Below are positions 38,930 to 50,449 of a stretch of 64,000 nucleotides of DNA, one piece after another. Each line of letters opens with the position of its first letter. The first letter of the stretch is position 1. The position numbers and the translations under genes were made by a program. Below the pieces are notes generated by a model, which was given only the letters and a program-made list of their open reading frames with translations, was not told where the DNA came from and did no database searches. Origin of the DNA: Puffinus mauretanicus (Eukaryota > Chordata > Aves > Procellariiformes > Procellariidae); assembly GCA_023333565.1 (NCBI GenBank), contig JAJKFH010003108.1, positions 682,001-746,000 of the forward strand. The letters are read 5' to 3'.

Positions 38930-39110
38930 TTCTGCTAGCAGTTTCCCCCAATCTCACCCTTTTAAAGAAGCTAATTACTGCTCTTCCCTGGCATGCATTA
39001 GCATTATGCTGTTGTCAGTCTGTCAGGTGCACTTAGTCAGGGTTTAATAGGCTTGCAGTGAGCTACAATTAAACTCTGGAATTAACATTTAAAGAGTGTT
39101 TACATGACTT
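38930..39110. promoter_or_regulatory. Possible conserved non-coding element
   Basis: A non-repetitive block with CTAATTAC, GCATGCATTAGCATTA and TTTAATAGG motifs, an ACAATTAAA string and TTAACATTTAAA near its end, framed by polypyrimidine stretches on both sides. The density of homeodomain and POU-like octamer-like motifs is enhancer-like. Constraint cannot be judged from one sequence. Confidence 0.22.
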
Positions 39111-42100
39111 CCTCTTCCCTTCCTCCCCCGCAGCAGTGTGCTTAAAGACGCAAGCAGTTTTCTGGTTTGTTTTCTTGTTTGTTATATGAGGAAAATACCG
39201 AAGAAATCCGTGAGTTGACTTTCATTTAAAAATTGAGTTATATTTTTTGCAGCTCTTGGTAAACATTACAGTGCTGCTATTCAAAAGAAAAATCATAGCA
39301 ATTTAAAACCATGTGGTCAAACCATACTAACAAATGTCACCAATTAAAAAGAGGAGGAGTTGTTGCTCACTCTGAAGCAGGCTTGTTTTCCCCTAAGTCC
39401 TGAGTGGAGTGAGAGACTCCGTGGCCTGTTCTTCTGGTCTAGAGACAGAGGAGACTTGCATGTGCATGAACTACTGCTTTCTCTGTAGCCCTCATGATCT
39501 TCTTCACTTTGCGGTCTGCAGATCTCAGCACTTTCCTTGGACACTCAGAAACTGGGAAAGAAAAAGACAGACACGTGGACTCTCAAAAAATTAAGACAGA
39601 CGTTGATTGTGTGGGTTTAGAAACGCTTTGTGCAGATGAGGATGTGCTTCCTTCCCAGTCAGGGAGGGATCCGTTGTGCCGGCTCAGTCCAGGCGGGGTC
39701 CTCTTGGCATTCACTTAGACCAGTTCCTCAGCTGACTGACAGCTCTTTCGAAAGACCTCTAGACTCAAGAAAGCCCTGCACACTCCTGCCTGTCTTGCAG
39801 AAGTCACCTGTGGGCTGAAAGAATTTTGGAATTAAATGATAGATGCAGATTTGGTGCTGTGAATGCTGCATAGAGCACTGTGGGAAGCCTCTTAGTAATG
39901 GACACAGAGGGCTGAGTTTTGAGGTTTCAAAATCCACAATGGGGAAAAATTAAAATTATGTTAGATCTGTGTCAGTGCCCCGCTAGCTATATTATTTTAC
40001 TACAGCTGAAGATATGCCCTAGAGTGTGTGGGTTTTCTTCTCAGTTTAGGCATTGGATGTAAAAGAAGAATCTGTTGCCTTTCTTGTATATGATGACTTT
40101 GCAATTTAGTTCTGAAGTATTTCTCAGATATCCCTGCTTTTCAAACAAAACACACAAGTTTGAGCTTCCACATTTGGCGAGTTTATTGCTACATTGTACA
40201 TTGTCATTTATTTGTTAATGATTATTATCTATATCATCTTTATGTAAGCCAGTTGTGACTTCCTAATTTTACTTGTGGAAAGTGAGGACAGCAGTACCTC
40301 AGCTTGAGACTTTCAGAGAAGTTTTGTATCACAAAAGCCACGTGGATTTACAGTCCTCAGGTGACATAGGTCCAAACCGTCTCCCTTATTTCCATGTGCA
40401 GAGACTATATCTGCTGCATCCTAAATTCCCTTTTAATTAAGAAGCCATTCAACTCTTTTATTTTATTACTTGCAAAGCTATAGGTTGGTAGTTGAGGGAA
40501 ATGTGAAGGTTTAAAATTAAACAGCTGATATTGTTTGTCCTTCAATATAAAATCAAATTTTCTTTTAGTAGGCATGCAGGAACTTTATGGAAAGTTCCAC
40601 ATAACTCGCAGATCAACACTAATGCAGCCATGTTACTGCTAATTGCTGCATAAACCTATCAGCCACAAGGGACAAGACTAAACTAATGTTCACCTTCAGT
40701 TCCTCTTTCTCCATTTCTCTGTAACTTCAAAACCTGTTCCGTTTCTCAGCTGTTATCAAAAGAGTTTATAATGGTTTCTGATGATGAATTCTATTAAACC
40801 AGTTGGAAAGTACTAGCTTTGAAAACCATTTTAAAGGTGCTGCAGAACCAATGTTTGGACAGATATAGCGAAGCTTAAATTGAAATAGAGGGTTTTAAAA
40901 TAATGTTACTGGCGTGTTTTTTTTTTCTCACCATGGGATGAGGGCAAAACACAAATGTTCGTAGGTGTCAAAGCCCTTCGTGATCCACCATTAGTGTTAA
41001 TAACAATAGCTGATTCATGAAAGTTTTTGCTATCCAGCAAAAATCCAGTGATTGGTCTCTGTTAGCTAATTTTTGCCTAAGCTATGTAAATTATGGCATT
41101 TATATCGATATTTGACATTACACAAATCTTTCCATTCAGATTTTTAATGGCTTAATCTCTCAAATCAGTTCAATTTCCTACATTATAGTGGAGCCTGAAG
41201 GAAACAATTTGTTTTGTAATATTAAAAGCTGACACTTGGAGCAGGAAATGCTCAGAATCAAATAATCTGTGTGAAAGAAGTAAGGGTTATTTAGTCAATA
41301 TCTCTCCACCCTGAAGACAGCGCTCCTATAACACAGGAACATTTTCATCTCTAAACTACTGTGTTTGGAAAAAAAAAAAAAGACATTTTCTTTGTATGTA
41401 GGGCTCTTTGGGCTATTGGCTAGTGTGTTACTAGTGTGTAACAGTAGAGAAGAATTCACTTTCCTGTCCTTAGCACGGTCTCATCCAAGGCATTGCAGCT
41501 GTGTAATTGTCTTAGCAGCAACAGTAAAACACAGACTGCAAAGTGCTGTATGTATGAGTCATGCTAAAGCCAGACATTGTACAGCTTGGCCGGAAAAAAT
41601 GAGAAGAATGCTTTATTTTAGATGAAATGCCCTTTCTGACTCCTTAACTTCAGGGCACGTATCAGGTTACAGGGCAAATATGCTTTAGAATGGATGATGT
41701 TCCAAAAAGAAATGGAGAACTTTGAAGACACCGTACTGTAGGCCAGATGAATTAAAAAAAAAAAAATCTCAGGAGAAAATGATCCTATCATAATACTATG
41801 ACAATCTTTGAGTAATTCCACTTTGTTTAGACAGGAGAGATACATCTTTTTTATTTGTGTTCTACCTCATAAAAAATGTAAGGTTTATGGTATTGGAAAT
41901 CTAGTGATATCTTTTTGTTCAAGATCAATATGCAACAGCAATGACAGCAGGCTTCCTACGCTGTCTTATTTATGTTGCTGAGCTTTGAGATGGAAGCTAG
42001 CAATCTAGCAGGACTGAGCTTTGCAGTTTTCAGTATGGTACTCTGCATATCTTTGGGAAGTCCCATGTATATCGCTATGTAAGTCCTGTCAAGGGACAAT

Positions 42101-43072
42101 TGCTTTCACTAGAAATTGGACCAAATTAGCTGCTAAAGTGTCGGCAGAGGACATCCCTCTCTCTGTGAGCAGAGTTGTTAGTCTGGCTGTACCCAGGCTG
42201 GAGGATGAACAAGTGTAGATACGCACTTTTTGTTTTAGGAGTCCTTTTGCAGAGTACTCTTAATTAGGCCTGAACTCTGATTAAGACCAGTAGGGAAAAC
42301 TTCAGTGGAGCTAATTGACAAAGATATTAGCTTTGTCTCTGTGCTGAAGATTCACCAGACCCTAAATCATTCCTTGCACTACCAGGAGTTTAGTTTGGAT
42401 TGGGACTGAGGAAGAATTTTCATGGTACTGAGTCTTTATAGATCCAAGGAATTTCAAAGATATTTGGTGAACATGTTTGCTTTCATCTTGTGTGTCCAAC
42501 AAAGGAGCGTTTTAAAGGAACAAAGTTTTCAGAAAATGCTGCATGTTCTTTGCTCCTTGCAGAGACTCAAACTGATTTCTCAAAACAGATGTCCGATATC
42601 TTTTTACACTAAATGAACACCCCTTTGAAAGGGAGGGAATCTGGGCTGAATTTAGAGTGGTAGGCTGAGATAGAGTATCTTCAGCAGCTGATGTTTTACA
42701 CCTATAGCTATTGAAATCACACTGTGAAGGGTCTTTCAGTGTTAGTGATAATCTGTGTTCATTTAAAAAAAAAAAAGCCTGTCTTTGTACCGTTAACATT
42801 TCATAATGAAAGATTGTCAGTAGTGTTGAAAGCTAGTTTTGCTGTGAGCATTTTTCTTCAAACACTAGATAGAAAAGGCATAAACCTGTTGTGGAGTTTA
42901 ACTAATATTCTAGTACGTCATGGTTTTGTTACTTAAATGATCTAAATCTAAAAAAAAATTATCAATGAGATATACTGGAATATTTTAATAAGAGGAGCCT
43001 ACAGCCCTTTTTGAGGGTGTTTAGGCACATTTGTAACAGTAGGAAAGATATCTGGGATGATTGCAAATGCTG

Positions 43073-43115
43073 GTTGCGGGCAGCCGATCTCGCTGCGCTA
43101 CTGAGCTACCAGTGT
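43073..43115 (-). other. GC-rich patch with tRNA A-box-like motif
   Basis: In otherwise AT-rich DNA, about 40 bases have five CpG sites. On the minus strand they contain TAGCTCAGTAG, an exact match to the polymerase III A-box TRGYNNARNNG and close to the D-arm start of many tRNAs. No B-box follows within the next 60 bases and no cloverleaf can be drawn, so it is at best the 5' half of a decayed tRNA or tRNA-derived SINE. Confidence 0.25.
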
Positions 43116-45057
43116 AAAAATGGGTAAGACATTAAAATGTTGGATGACTATCAGCAAGAAGGATTTGTGTTGGTATATTGGACTTAAATCGTTTTACATC
43201 TTGCCACACTTTTACTAAGTGAAATATCAATGTTTGTCGCTAAAGAGTTACATTAATGTAAAGAATAGACTGTATATTAAGGAGAAGTCATTAACCATCC
43301 AGATTTCTCTATGTTCATTGCATTATCTCTTCTGCAATGCAAATCTTAACCTACACTAATGTGATAATGGAGAAATTGAGCCCAAGGATGTAGGCAAAAG
43401 CAAATAATTATGCAGTAAACCCCTTTCTCATCAGTAGACCAGGACTGTGATCACTTAGGAAGCAGAAAAGAATTGGACTAATGAAGTCAGACATGGAATA
43501 ATAGTGGTTTACCTTTCCTATTTGATTTTGCAAGGAAGAAGTCATGCATCATCTTGTGGAGAGTTCTCCCCCCCCTTTTTAAAAATACTACAAATTTTTA
43601 AAGGAACTTTATGAAAAAAATTTTTGAGGGGAGTTTGTTGCTGACTGAAACATAGAAACAGAACTACTCAGTATGTTGATAGGATATAAAAGAAGATTCT
43701 GTTTTTTTCATCAGTATAATCTCTTTTCTGTACGTGCAGTTCTTTGATAAATTTTTTAGCAGGGGAATGAGTTAATTATATTTCAGAAATCAAAATCAGA
43801 TTTATAATATTCACATACTTTCACCTTTAATAAAACTTCTACATTGATGCACCAGCAATAACTCTTGGAGCTATGAGATATATAGGAGTTAATAAAAAGC
43901 CTATAAATTTTAATTCAAAATGACAGAATAGATCCTGATTTATTATGATGTAAAAACATTATCTCCTCTGTGATATGATATTCCCACCCTGAAGAATGTC
44001 CTAATTTAATCATAATTCCCTTATATTTCTAGTAATTAAATAACATCCTTTCAGTTGCAAATAGAACATTTTATGTACCAAATTTTCATTGCTTTATATC
44101 TTTTTCTGAGCAGTTATAAACAGTTATGGTGCAATAGGATGAGGCCTGGTAGTTCACTAAAGCTGGAATATTGTACCGAGAAGCAAACATATTTTCAAGA
44201 ATACAGTGTTTTAAAATGGTATACAGTGTATACCATAAATGAAATTACTTGTATTAGGCAGAGAAAGTTGCTTTTCTGTTATGTTTGAAGACCCTGGGAG
44301 GTCTTAATTTGAAAAATTGGAGTTCTACCCCAAAGATGATGCAATTCTTATTCTTAGCATTGAAAAGGGACTATGATTACAGCCCAAAGAACTTGTGACA
44401 CTGTTGGTACACAAACGTTTTTAAGATTTTTGTAGGTTTTCATCATTTCCTGTGAGCCTTGTACCATTCAACTCAGAAGAATATAGCACCTCTATCTACA
44501 GGAGGAAGAACAAAAAAAAATTCCAGTGCCTTTTTAAAAAATCTTTTAAATATTTGTGAATTTCTTTCTGCAAAATATATAGTACAAACTGAATGCTGGT
44601 CATCAACATGGAGCATTATAAAGACTTTACTGGTGCTTCTCTGAGGGAACCTGAGTAACTCACCTTGGCTTTCATTGCTCTTGAATAATGCAACCATGTT
44701 AGGCACATACCAATGAAGTCTCTATAGTATATGTTTCTGTAGTCTGTGCATGGAAGATATTAAGTATAGGCCAATTAGTCTGTAGGACAAATGCAATGTT
44801 GTTTCTGTATCCTTTTAATCTAAGTGTGGAAAAAAAATGTATTTTCAGTGATTATTTCCTCCATGAAATGCAGAAATGAATGTATTTACCTGTAAGGATC
44901 CAGTAAAATACTATGGAACTAAACTGAGAGGACAAAAAAAAAAACCAACTTACTGATTTAGGCTCTTCTCAATGGGACGCCCATCTACAAGAAGGGCCAG
45001 AAGGAGGATCCAGGGAACTACAGGCCGGTCAGCCTGACCTCGGTACCAGGGAAGATT

Positions 45058-46113
45058 ATGGAGCGGTTCATCTTGAGGGCGCTCACAAGGCATGTGCAGG
45101 ACAACCAGGGCATCAGGGCTAGCCAGCACGGGTTCATGAAAGGTAGGTCCTGCTTGACCAATCTGATCTCCTTCTATGACCAGGTGACCCGCCTCGTGGA
45201 TGAGGGAAAGGCTGTGGATGTGGTCTACCTGGACTTCAGTAAAGCCTTTGACACTGTCTCCCACAGCATTCTCCTAGAGAAGCTGGCGGCTCACGGCCTA
45301 GACAGGTACACTCTTCGCTGGGTAAAGAACTGGCTGGACGGCCGAGCCCAGAGAGTTGTGGTCAACGGAGTTAAATCCAGTTGGCGGCCGGTCACGAGCG
45401 GTGTTCCCCAGGGCTCAGTTTTGGGGCCAGTCCTGTTCAATATCTTTATCGACGATCTGGACGAGGGGATCGAGTGCTCCCTCAGTAAGTTTGCAGACGA
45501 CAGCAAGCTGGGCGGGAGTGTTGATCTGCTGGAGGGTAGGAAGGCTCTGCAGAGGGACCTGGACAGGCTGGATCGATGGGTTGAGGCCAATTGTATGAGG
45601 TTCAACAAGGCCAAGTGCCGGGTCCTGCACTTTGGCCACAACAACCCCATGCAACGCTACAGGCTTGGGGAAGAGTGGCTGGAAAGCTGCCCGGAGGAAA
45701 AGGACCTGGGGGTGCTGGCTGACAGCTGGCTGAACATGAGCCAGCAGTGTGCCCAGGTGGCCAAGAAGGCCAACGGCATCCTGGCCTGCATCAGAAATAG
45801 TGTGGCCAGCAGGAGTAGGGAGGTGATCGTGCCCCTGTACTCGGCACTGGTGAGGCCGCACCTCGAATACTGTGTTCAGTTTTGGGCCCCTCACTACAAG
45901 AAGGACATTGAGGTGCTGGAGCCTGTCCAGAGAAGGGCAACGAAGCTGGTGAAGGGCCTGGAGCACAAGTCTTATGAGGAGCGGCTGAGGGAACTGGGAC
46001 TGTTTAGTCTGGAGAAGAGGAGGCTGAGGGGAGACTTCATTGTGCTCTACAACTACCTGAAAGGAGGTTGTAGCGAGGTGGGTGTTGGTCTCCTCCCAAG
46101 TAATAAGCGATAG
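45058..46113 (+). pseudogene. CR1 ORF2 reverse-transcriptase fragment, frameshifted
   Basis: A 351-codon frame from an internal ATG; the true frame is open upstream to the truncation point near 44970. It encodes the palm of a non-LTR reverse transcriptase: LDFSKAFD (residues 58-65, catalytic Asp59), [11 protein letters not shown] (114-124) and FADD (145-148, catalytic Asp147 and Asp148). The C-terminal connection region follows ([26 protein letters not shown]). It would copy CR1 RNA at a nicked target if intact. The N-terminal endonuclease is absent. Near 46093 two bases appear to be missing relative to the usual CR1 reading, so the frame closes at TAG 46111-46113; the normal C-terminal tail continues in another frame to 46291. 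There is no evidence of host use. Confidence 0.93.
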
Positions 46114-46291
46114 GATGAGACGAAATGGCCTCAGGTTGCGCCAAGGGAGGTTAAGACTGGACATTAGGAGAAAGTTCTTTACTGAAAGAGTGGCCAGGCC
46201 TTGGAACAGGCTGCCCAGGGAAGTGGTTGAGTCACCATCCCTGGAAGTATTTAAAAGACGTGTAGATGAGGTGTTTAGGGACATGGTGTAG
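46096..46291 (+). pseudogene. C-terminal remainder of CR1 ORF2 in a shifted frame
   Basis: Past the frameshift the usual CR1 C-terminus ([33 protein letters not shown] and RDMV) is readable in a different frame and stops at TAG 46289-46291. It has no start of its own that matters. Its good preservation shows the frameshift is recent or was inherited from a source element by trans-mobilisation. Confidence 0.9.
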
Positions 46292-46354
46292 TGGGCATGG
46301 TGGTGTTGGCTTGACAGTTGGACTCGATGATCTTAGAGGTCTTTTCCAACCTTA

Positions 46355-46370
46355 ATGATTCTATGATTCT
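46355..46370 (+). repeat. CR1 3' octamer repeats
   Basis: Two ATGATTCT units end the element exactly at 46370, next to CTGTGTAAGT of the flank. This marks the 3' insertion junction. Confidence 0.95.
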
Positions 46371-49300
46371 CTGTGTAAGTCACATTTTATGTTGAGATGA
46401 GATATAGAGAAAAGGTGGTAAAAGGTCTGATGACTTCAATTTTTGACACTATTGAAAATTGTTGTGGGTCCCATGGCATTAAAAAAAAAAAAAGGCCAGG
46501 GGGTGGAGCAGCAGCAACGAATGGGTATTTCAGCAGCTGTGTAGCTGCAGAAGCCTTACTCTCAAAAGGAGAATAGGATTTTTATGGTTTGCCATAAATA
46601 CTTCCTGGAGGAAGCTTTTCTCTATGGCCTGATGAAAGATGGAATGTTCTTGTTATCATTAGGTGCAAGCATTGTGGTAGAAAAGATGCACCTTGGAAAG
46701 AGGAGAATCCTTCTGAATACCTGTGAAGTCAGCTAGTACGGTTGTCCTCTCAGTCTATTATTATACACCATAATGGTCATTAAAAATAAATATATCACTG
46801 TCAGCTCTGCATAAATAGACCTTGAGTCAGGTGAACTAGAGTGGCCTTGGTGATCATGATTTACCAATTCAGCTGTTAATAATGTTTCAGTACAAAGTCT
46901 ACTTGATAGAATTGTAATGGCTTCAAATTATATGCTTAGTAATGCTGTGGCAGTTTACTGCCAGCAAAATAGAAGACCATGGGAACAGCAAGGTACACAC
47001 TAGGGGCAGCTCTGTTGGAGAGCTAAAACTTCGAACAATAATTTGTTTTTCAGAAGCTTTACACCTGCTGTTGATACTGAAGGACATGAGAATCCAGTTT
47101 GGCTTTCTGCTCCAATATTGAGCTGGTATTTGCAGAAAGAAAAATATACATATATGTATGCATGTGTCTGTCTTCTATACTGGGGAGATCAGAAACACAG
47201 AATAAATACAAAACTGCATGAAGCTAGGGTGGTTTTATTTTTGGAGCTCTAACAGCATTTTAAACCATATTAAATTCCTTTCACTAATTCATAGTTATCT
47301 GATTAAGCTAAAATATGCCGTCTTCTGTTCCTCTTTAGCTAATGCAATTCTGAAAGAAATACTCTGTTCTATGTTGGACCATTCCTTCAGGGCATACAGT
47401 CAGATCCCCCCTCCCCTGATAAAATCAGTTGTCCTTGGGACTTCTGGGGTGAGAAGAATTGATGCATTGTCTATTTTGATTGTTAGATCTTGCAGTCTTT
47501 CTAAATAGTGCAATATTCCTGAAATTTAATCAGTAGCTGATACTGAAATCAAGATATTACCATGGCTTCCAACTGGTATTTGAATATTTTAACTTTAAAT
47601 AATCATCTGTGGATTGGTGTGATTTAATAGAGCGGAGAACATATTCTATTCTTGTCTAATCCATTCATCCTCACTTGCCAACTTTTTAAGCCAGTCCAAG
47701 TCTACATTTTATCTTTCTTCCCTTCTTCACTGTACAGGGAAGTAACCTGGTGACTTTGCCTTTACTTGCACAACATTACTGCCGGGTCAGTACTGTCACT
47801 GGGAAATGCTAAATGCTTCAGCGATTCGCTGTGCATTGCCACCTCTGCAAATAGAGGTGGAAGAGATGGAAAGGGCTGTCTTGCACAACACATTTTGAAG
47901 TGAACCCCTACGCAAGACACCGTTCCGGTACTGCCTGCATTCCCATGGATAGGGTAACTCGCCCAGGGCCTGATTTTGCAAATGGGGTCCTTTTACTTTT
48001 TTCCCTGATTGGTTTGTTTCTATTTATATTTGCAGGCTTTTGCTGGAAGTGAGTTCCACCACTAAATCTCCTTCTCTCAACCTAGTCCATTTATCTAGAT
48101 GCTCATATGTCCTTCCATGCCTCTCTGGTTTGCACTTCTTTCTTGTTGCCTAATATATAGCTCACCCTAAAAAAGTGAGATTTGGGAAGCTATTGCTCTT
48201 TTTATTGACAACAAATTAAGTGTGTATTATTTATGTCTTAGTGGAGGATTTGCCAGTGTTGCAAGCTCTCGTTTTTTGGGTTTTTTTTCTTCCTCTTCTC
48301 CTCTCTCCAAGAGTTTTGTTTCTTTTACCTAGGGATAAAGTGTATGATCAGCCTTAAAAAATTATTTCTGATCAGAGAGTATGCTGAAAAAAGTCTCTCA
48401 CACAAATGTCAATAGATGGCTTGAAATAATTTAAAATTATAAAATTTTAGGGTTTTCTTGTAATTCCTTCTTAGCACCTTTTGGCTTTGCCCTGGACACT
48501 ATCTCTAGTTTTTCTCTGGAACATACTTCTCCTTCCCCCACTCCCTCTTTTAAATGAAGCTGAGATTGCCTTGCAATTACTTTTATCTGGGATGAATGAC
48601 TTTAAAGAAAAGCAACACATATCAGAAAATATTAAAATTATGATAGTTAACAGTATTACCGAAGTTAGCTAGTGAAATGTCTGCATCTCATCAGTTAGTA
48701 TTTCAAGAGCAGGAACAGCAACCTGGTATTAGTTGTACTGGGTTGGTAAAGAAGTAATAGTGATGTTAATACAATGGCTAGAGGGTGTGTATGATGGAAA
48801 AGCCCATCCGGTGTGATCTGATTGTATTGATAACCACCATCATCCTGCACTGTTGCAGAATTCTGTTACTGATTATTTATAAACTGAAAAGATTATTCTT
48901 TTCAGGTGAGGTGATTTGCAACTAATAATTGTACCATCTTTGCCATACAGCAGCATATCTGTCAGTGGAACTAAAGACAACTTATACAGTGTGCATGTAA
49001 AAGACCAGGGACCTAATTACTGAATTCAAAGATCATTCTGTTCTAACCTGCCTTTATTTGACTCTTTTCTGTCCCATTACCAGGATATATTAGAACACAG
49101 CGAATCTCCTCCAAGTATACATTCAATTACTAGGCTTGCAATGTACAGCAATTTGGTGATGCATTCTGTGCTTGCTGGATTTATAGGGTAATAAGCTGGT
49201 GCATACTGATGAACCTCACTTGGAGACGGAGGTGTTTGTAGTGTGTTGTTTGTATTAAGACAGCCAATAGTTGGGATAGATATGGAGGGGAAAGCAGACT

Positions 49301-49599
49301 TGTTTTTGTTGTGCTAAGTGTTGCAGTAAAGATTGTGCCCATTTTTTTTCTGCCATCCTGCTGCGCATCTTTTTAAGCACTTCATAGTTCCAATCGTGTT
49401 GCAGCAAATTGGATTTTATTTAAAAATTTAATTGGATTGGTCTTATGTGAATAAGTATTAGGAAAAGTCCTTTATCTGGTAAATGTTCAGAATTTTAGGA
49501 ATGTTAAAATCTAACTTTTTTGCAAACTGCTTAACTGGTGAAAATGTAAATTTTGCCCATTGAAGATTATAAGTCTTTTTTCGATTCTGTTTGAATAAA
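46371..49599. other. Non-coding, no supported gene
   Basis: AT-rich DNA with small A and T runs (A13 near 46481) and pyrimidine-rich stretches at 48.25-48.31 kb. Open frames stay below 100 codons and show no domain. No transposon could be assigned. Confidence 0.6.
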
Positions 49600-50080
49600 T
49601 GGAATTTCTTCAAGTGAGTGATTATAATGCAGTCATTTCTCTACATTTTACTGTCTGCCTACTATTACATTAATAACATTTCTAGCTTTGCAGAATATAC
49701 AGATGGATTAAGTTTTGTTGCTCTGATTCCTGATTTGAGATCCGTGACTAGTTGATTTGAGGGATGGGGAATTTTATTAACTAATGCAAGCCAATGATGT
49801 GACAGATTAAAATGCAGTCAATTAATTGATTACAAAATAGCTGCCCGTAATTAAATAGCTACATATTATGACAAAAGAGTGGAGATTGTCTTTTGCATTG
49901 CAGTAATACAACCCTTATGAATTTAAAATTCTTACTTCTGTAATTAAATAATTATCTCAGTGACTCTTTTGAAGAAAAGTACAAAAGAAAACATGCTGTA
50001 TATGAAAGAACAATGCATATTTTAATAGTTACATTAATACTACAGAGGACCCTCAGGGATTGTTCCCTTAGTGGGTAATT
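49600..50080. promoter_or_regulatory. Possible conserved non-coding element
   Basis: Almost 500 bases of non-repetitive sequence packed with homeodomain-type motifs: CAATTAATTGATTA near 49819-49832, CGTAATTAAATAG near 49847, GTAATTAAATAATTA near 49940, plus ATGCATATTTTAAT (POU/octamer-like) near 50012 and TGACAG strings. This motif density with no simple repeats is typical of deeply conserved enhancers in vertebrate gene deserts. Function and constraint are inferred from texture only. Confidence 0.3.
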
Positions 50081-50101
50081 GACAGTAATACAGATTTTAA
50101 T

Positions 50102-50449
50102 TTATGTCTTGCCCTTCCTTTTTCCTGTTTCAAAACTGAGCTTGCTGTCCTCCTTTTCTTCAGATTTCTTTATAGCTGATAGAGAAACTGGTAATTTTCT
50201 GAATAAAAAGCCACAAGTATGTGTGCTTTTGCTCATGTTTTCCTCATCTGAATAAATTTGCATGTGTAGCATGGTCCAAACACACTCCGCTTCGGCAGCC
50301 CCGTGTGGATTAGCCTCCTTTTTCCCGCCGTTTTTGTGACAAGCTGCTGTGGCGCTGACTGGCTGCTCACTGGCTTTGGCCATGACATGAGATAACTGTG
50401 CCTCAGTATTTGGTTTGGCTGGTAGTGAATTCATGCAATGAACTGACAA
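50102..50449 (-). other. 115-codon open frame with CpG-rich core, hypothetical
   Basis: A minus-strand ATG frame with an unusually protein-like composition: mixed charged residues, few low-complexity runs and a lysine-rich end (EEKEDSKLSFETGKRKGKT). Its middle holds several CpG sites (around 50285-50330), which are rare elsewhere in the window. A second in-frame Met is at residue 6. I recognise no domain, see no signal peptide and cannot point to secure splice sites, though GTGAGC lies within the frame. It could be an exon, a processed pseudogene remnant or chance. It sits next to the motif-dense block at 49.6-50.08 kb. Confidence 0.2.

Larger units (their letters stand above)
37051..44969. 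other. Non-coding, no supported gene
   Basis: AT-rich DNA with small homopolymer runs, for example A12 near 41369. No exon, young repeat or RNA gene is recognised except for the possible regulatory block at 38.93-39.11 kb and the GC-rich tRNA-like patch at 43.07-43.12 kb. Open frames stay below 100 codons. Confidence 0.6.
44970..46370 (+). mobile_element. CR1 LINE retrotransposon, 5'-truncated, 1.4 kb
   Basis: The element starts within the reverse-transcriptase region of ORF2 (in-frame residues of the [25 protein letters not shown] block from about 44974) and runs through the C-terminal part of ORF2 and a short 3' UTR to two octamer units. ORF1, the endonuclease domain and the 5' part of the reverse transcriptase are missing, as usual for CR1 insertions. 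GC content rises sharply inside the element. Divergence looks low: one long frame is preserved, broken near its end by a frameshift. No clear target-site duplication was found, which is common for CR1. It is not autonomous. Confidence 0.97.

Noticed and set aside
44950..45264. 104-codon minus-strand open frame at the CR1 5' end
   Set aside because: Also an antisense shadow of CR1 ORF2.
45415..46284. 289-codon minus-strand open frame
   Set aside because: It is the antisense shadow of the CR1 reverse-transcriptase frame; the plus-strand frame carries all the catalytic motifs.
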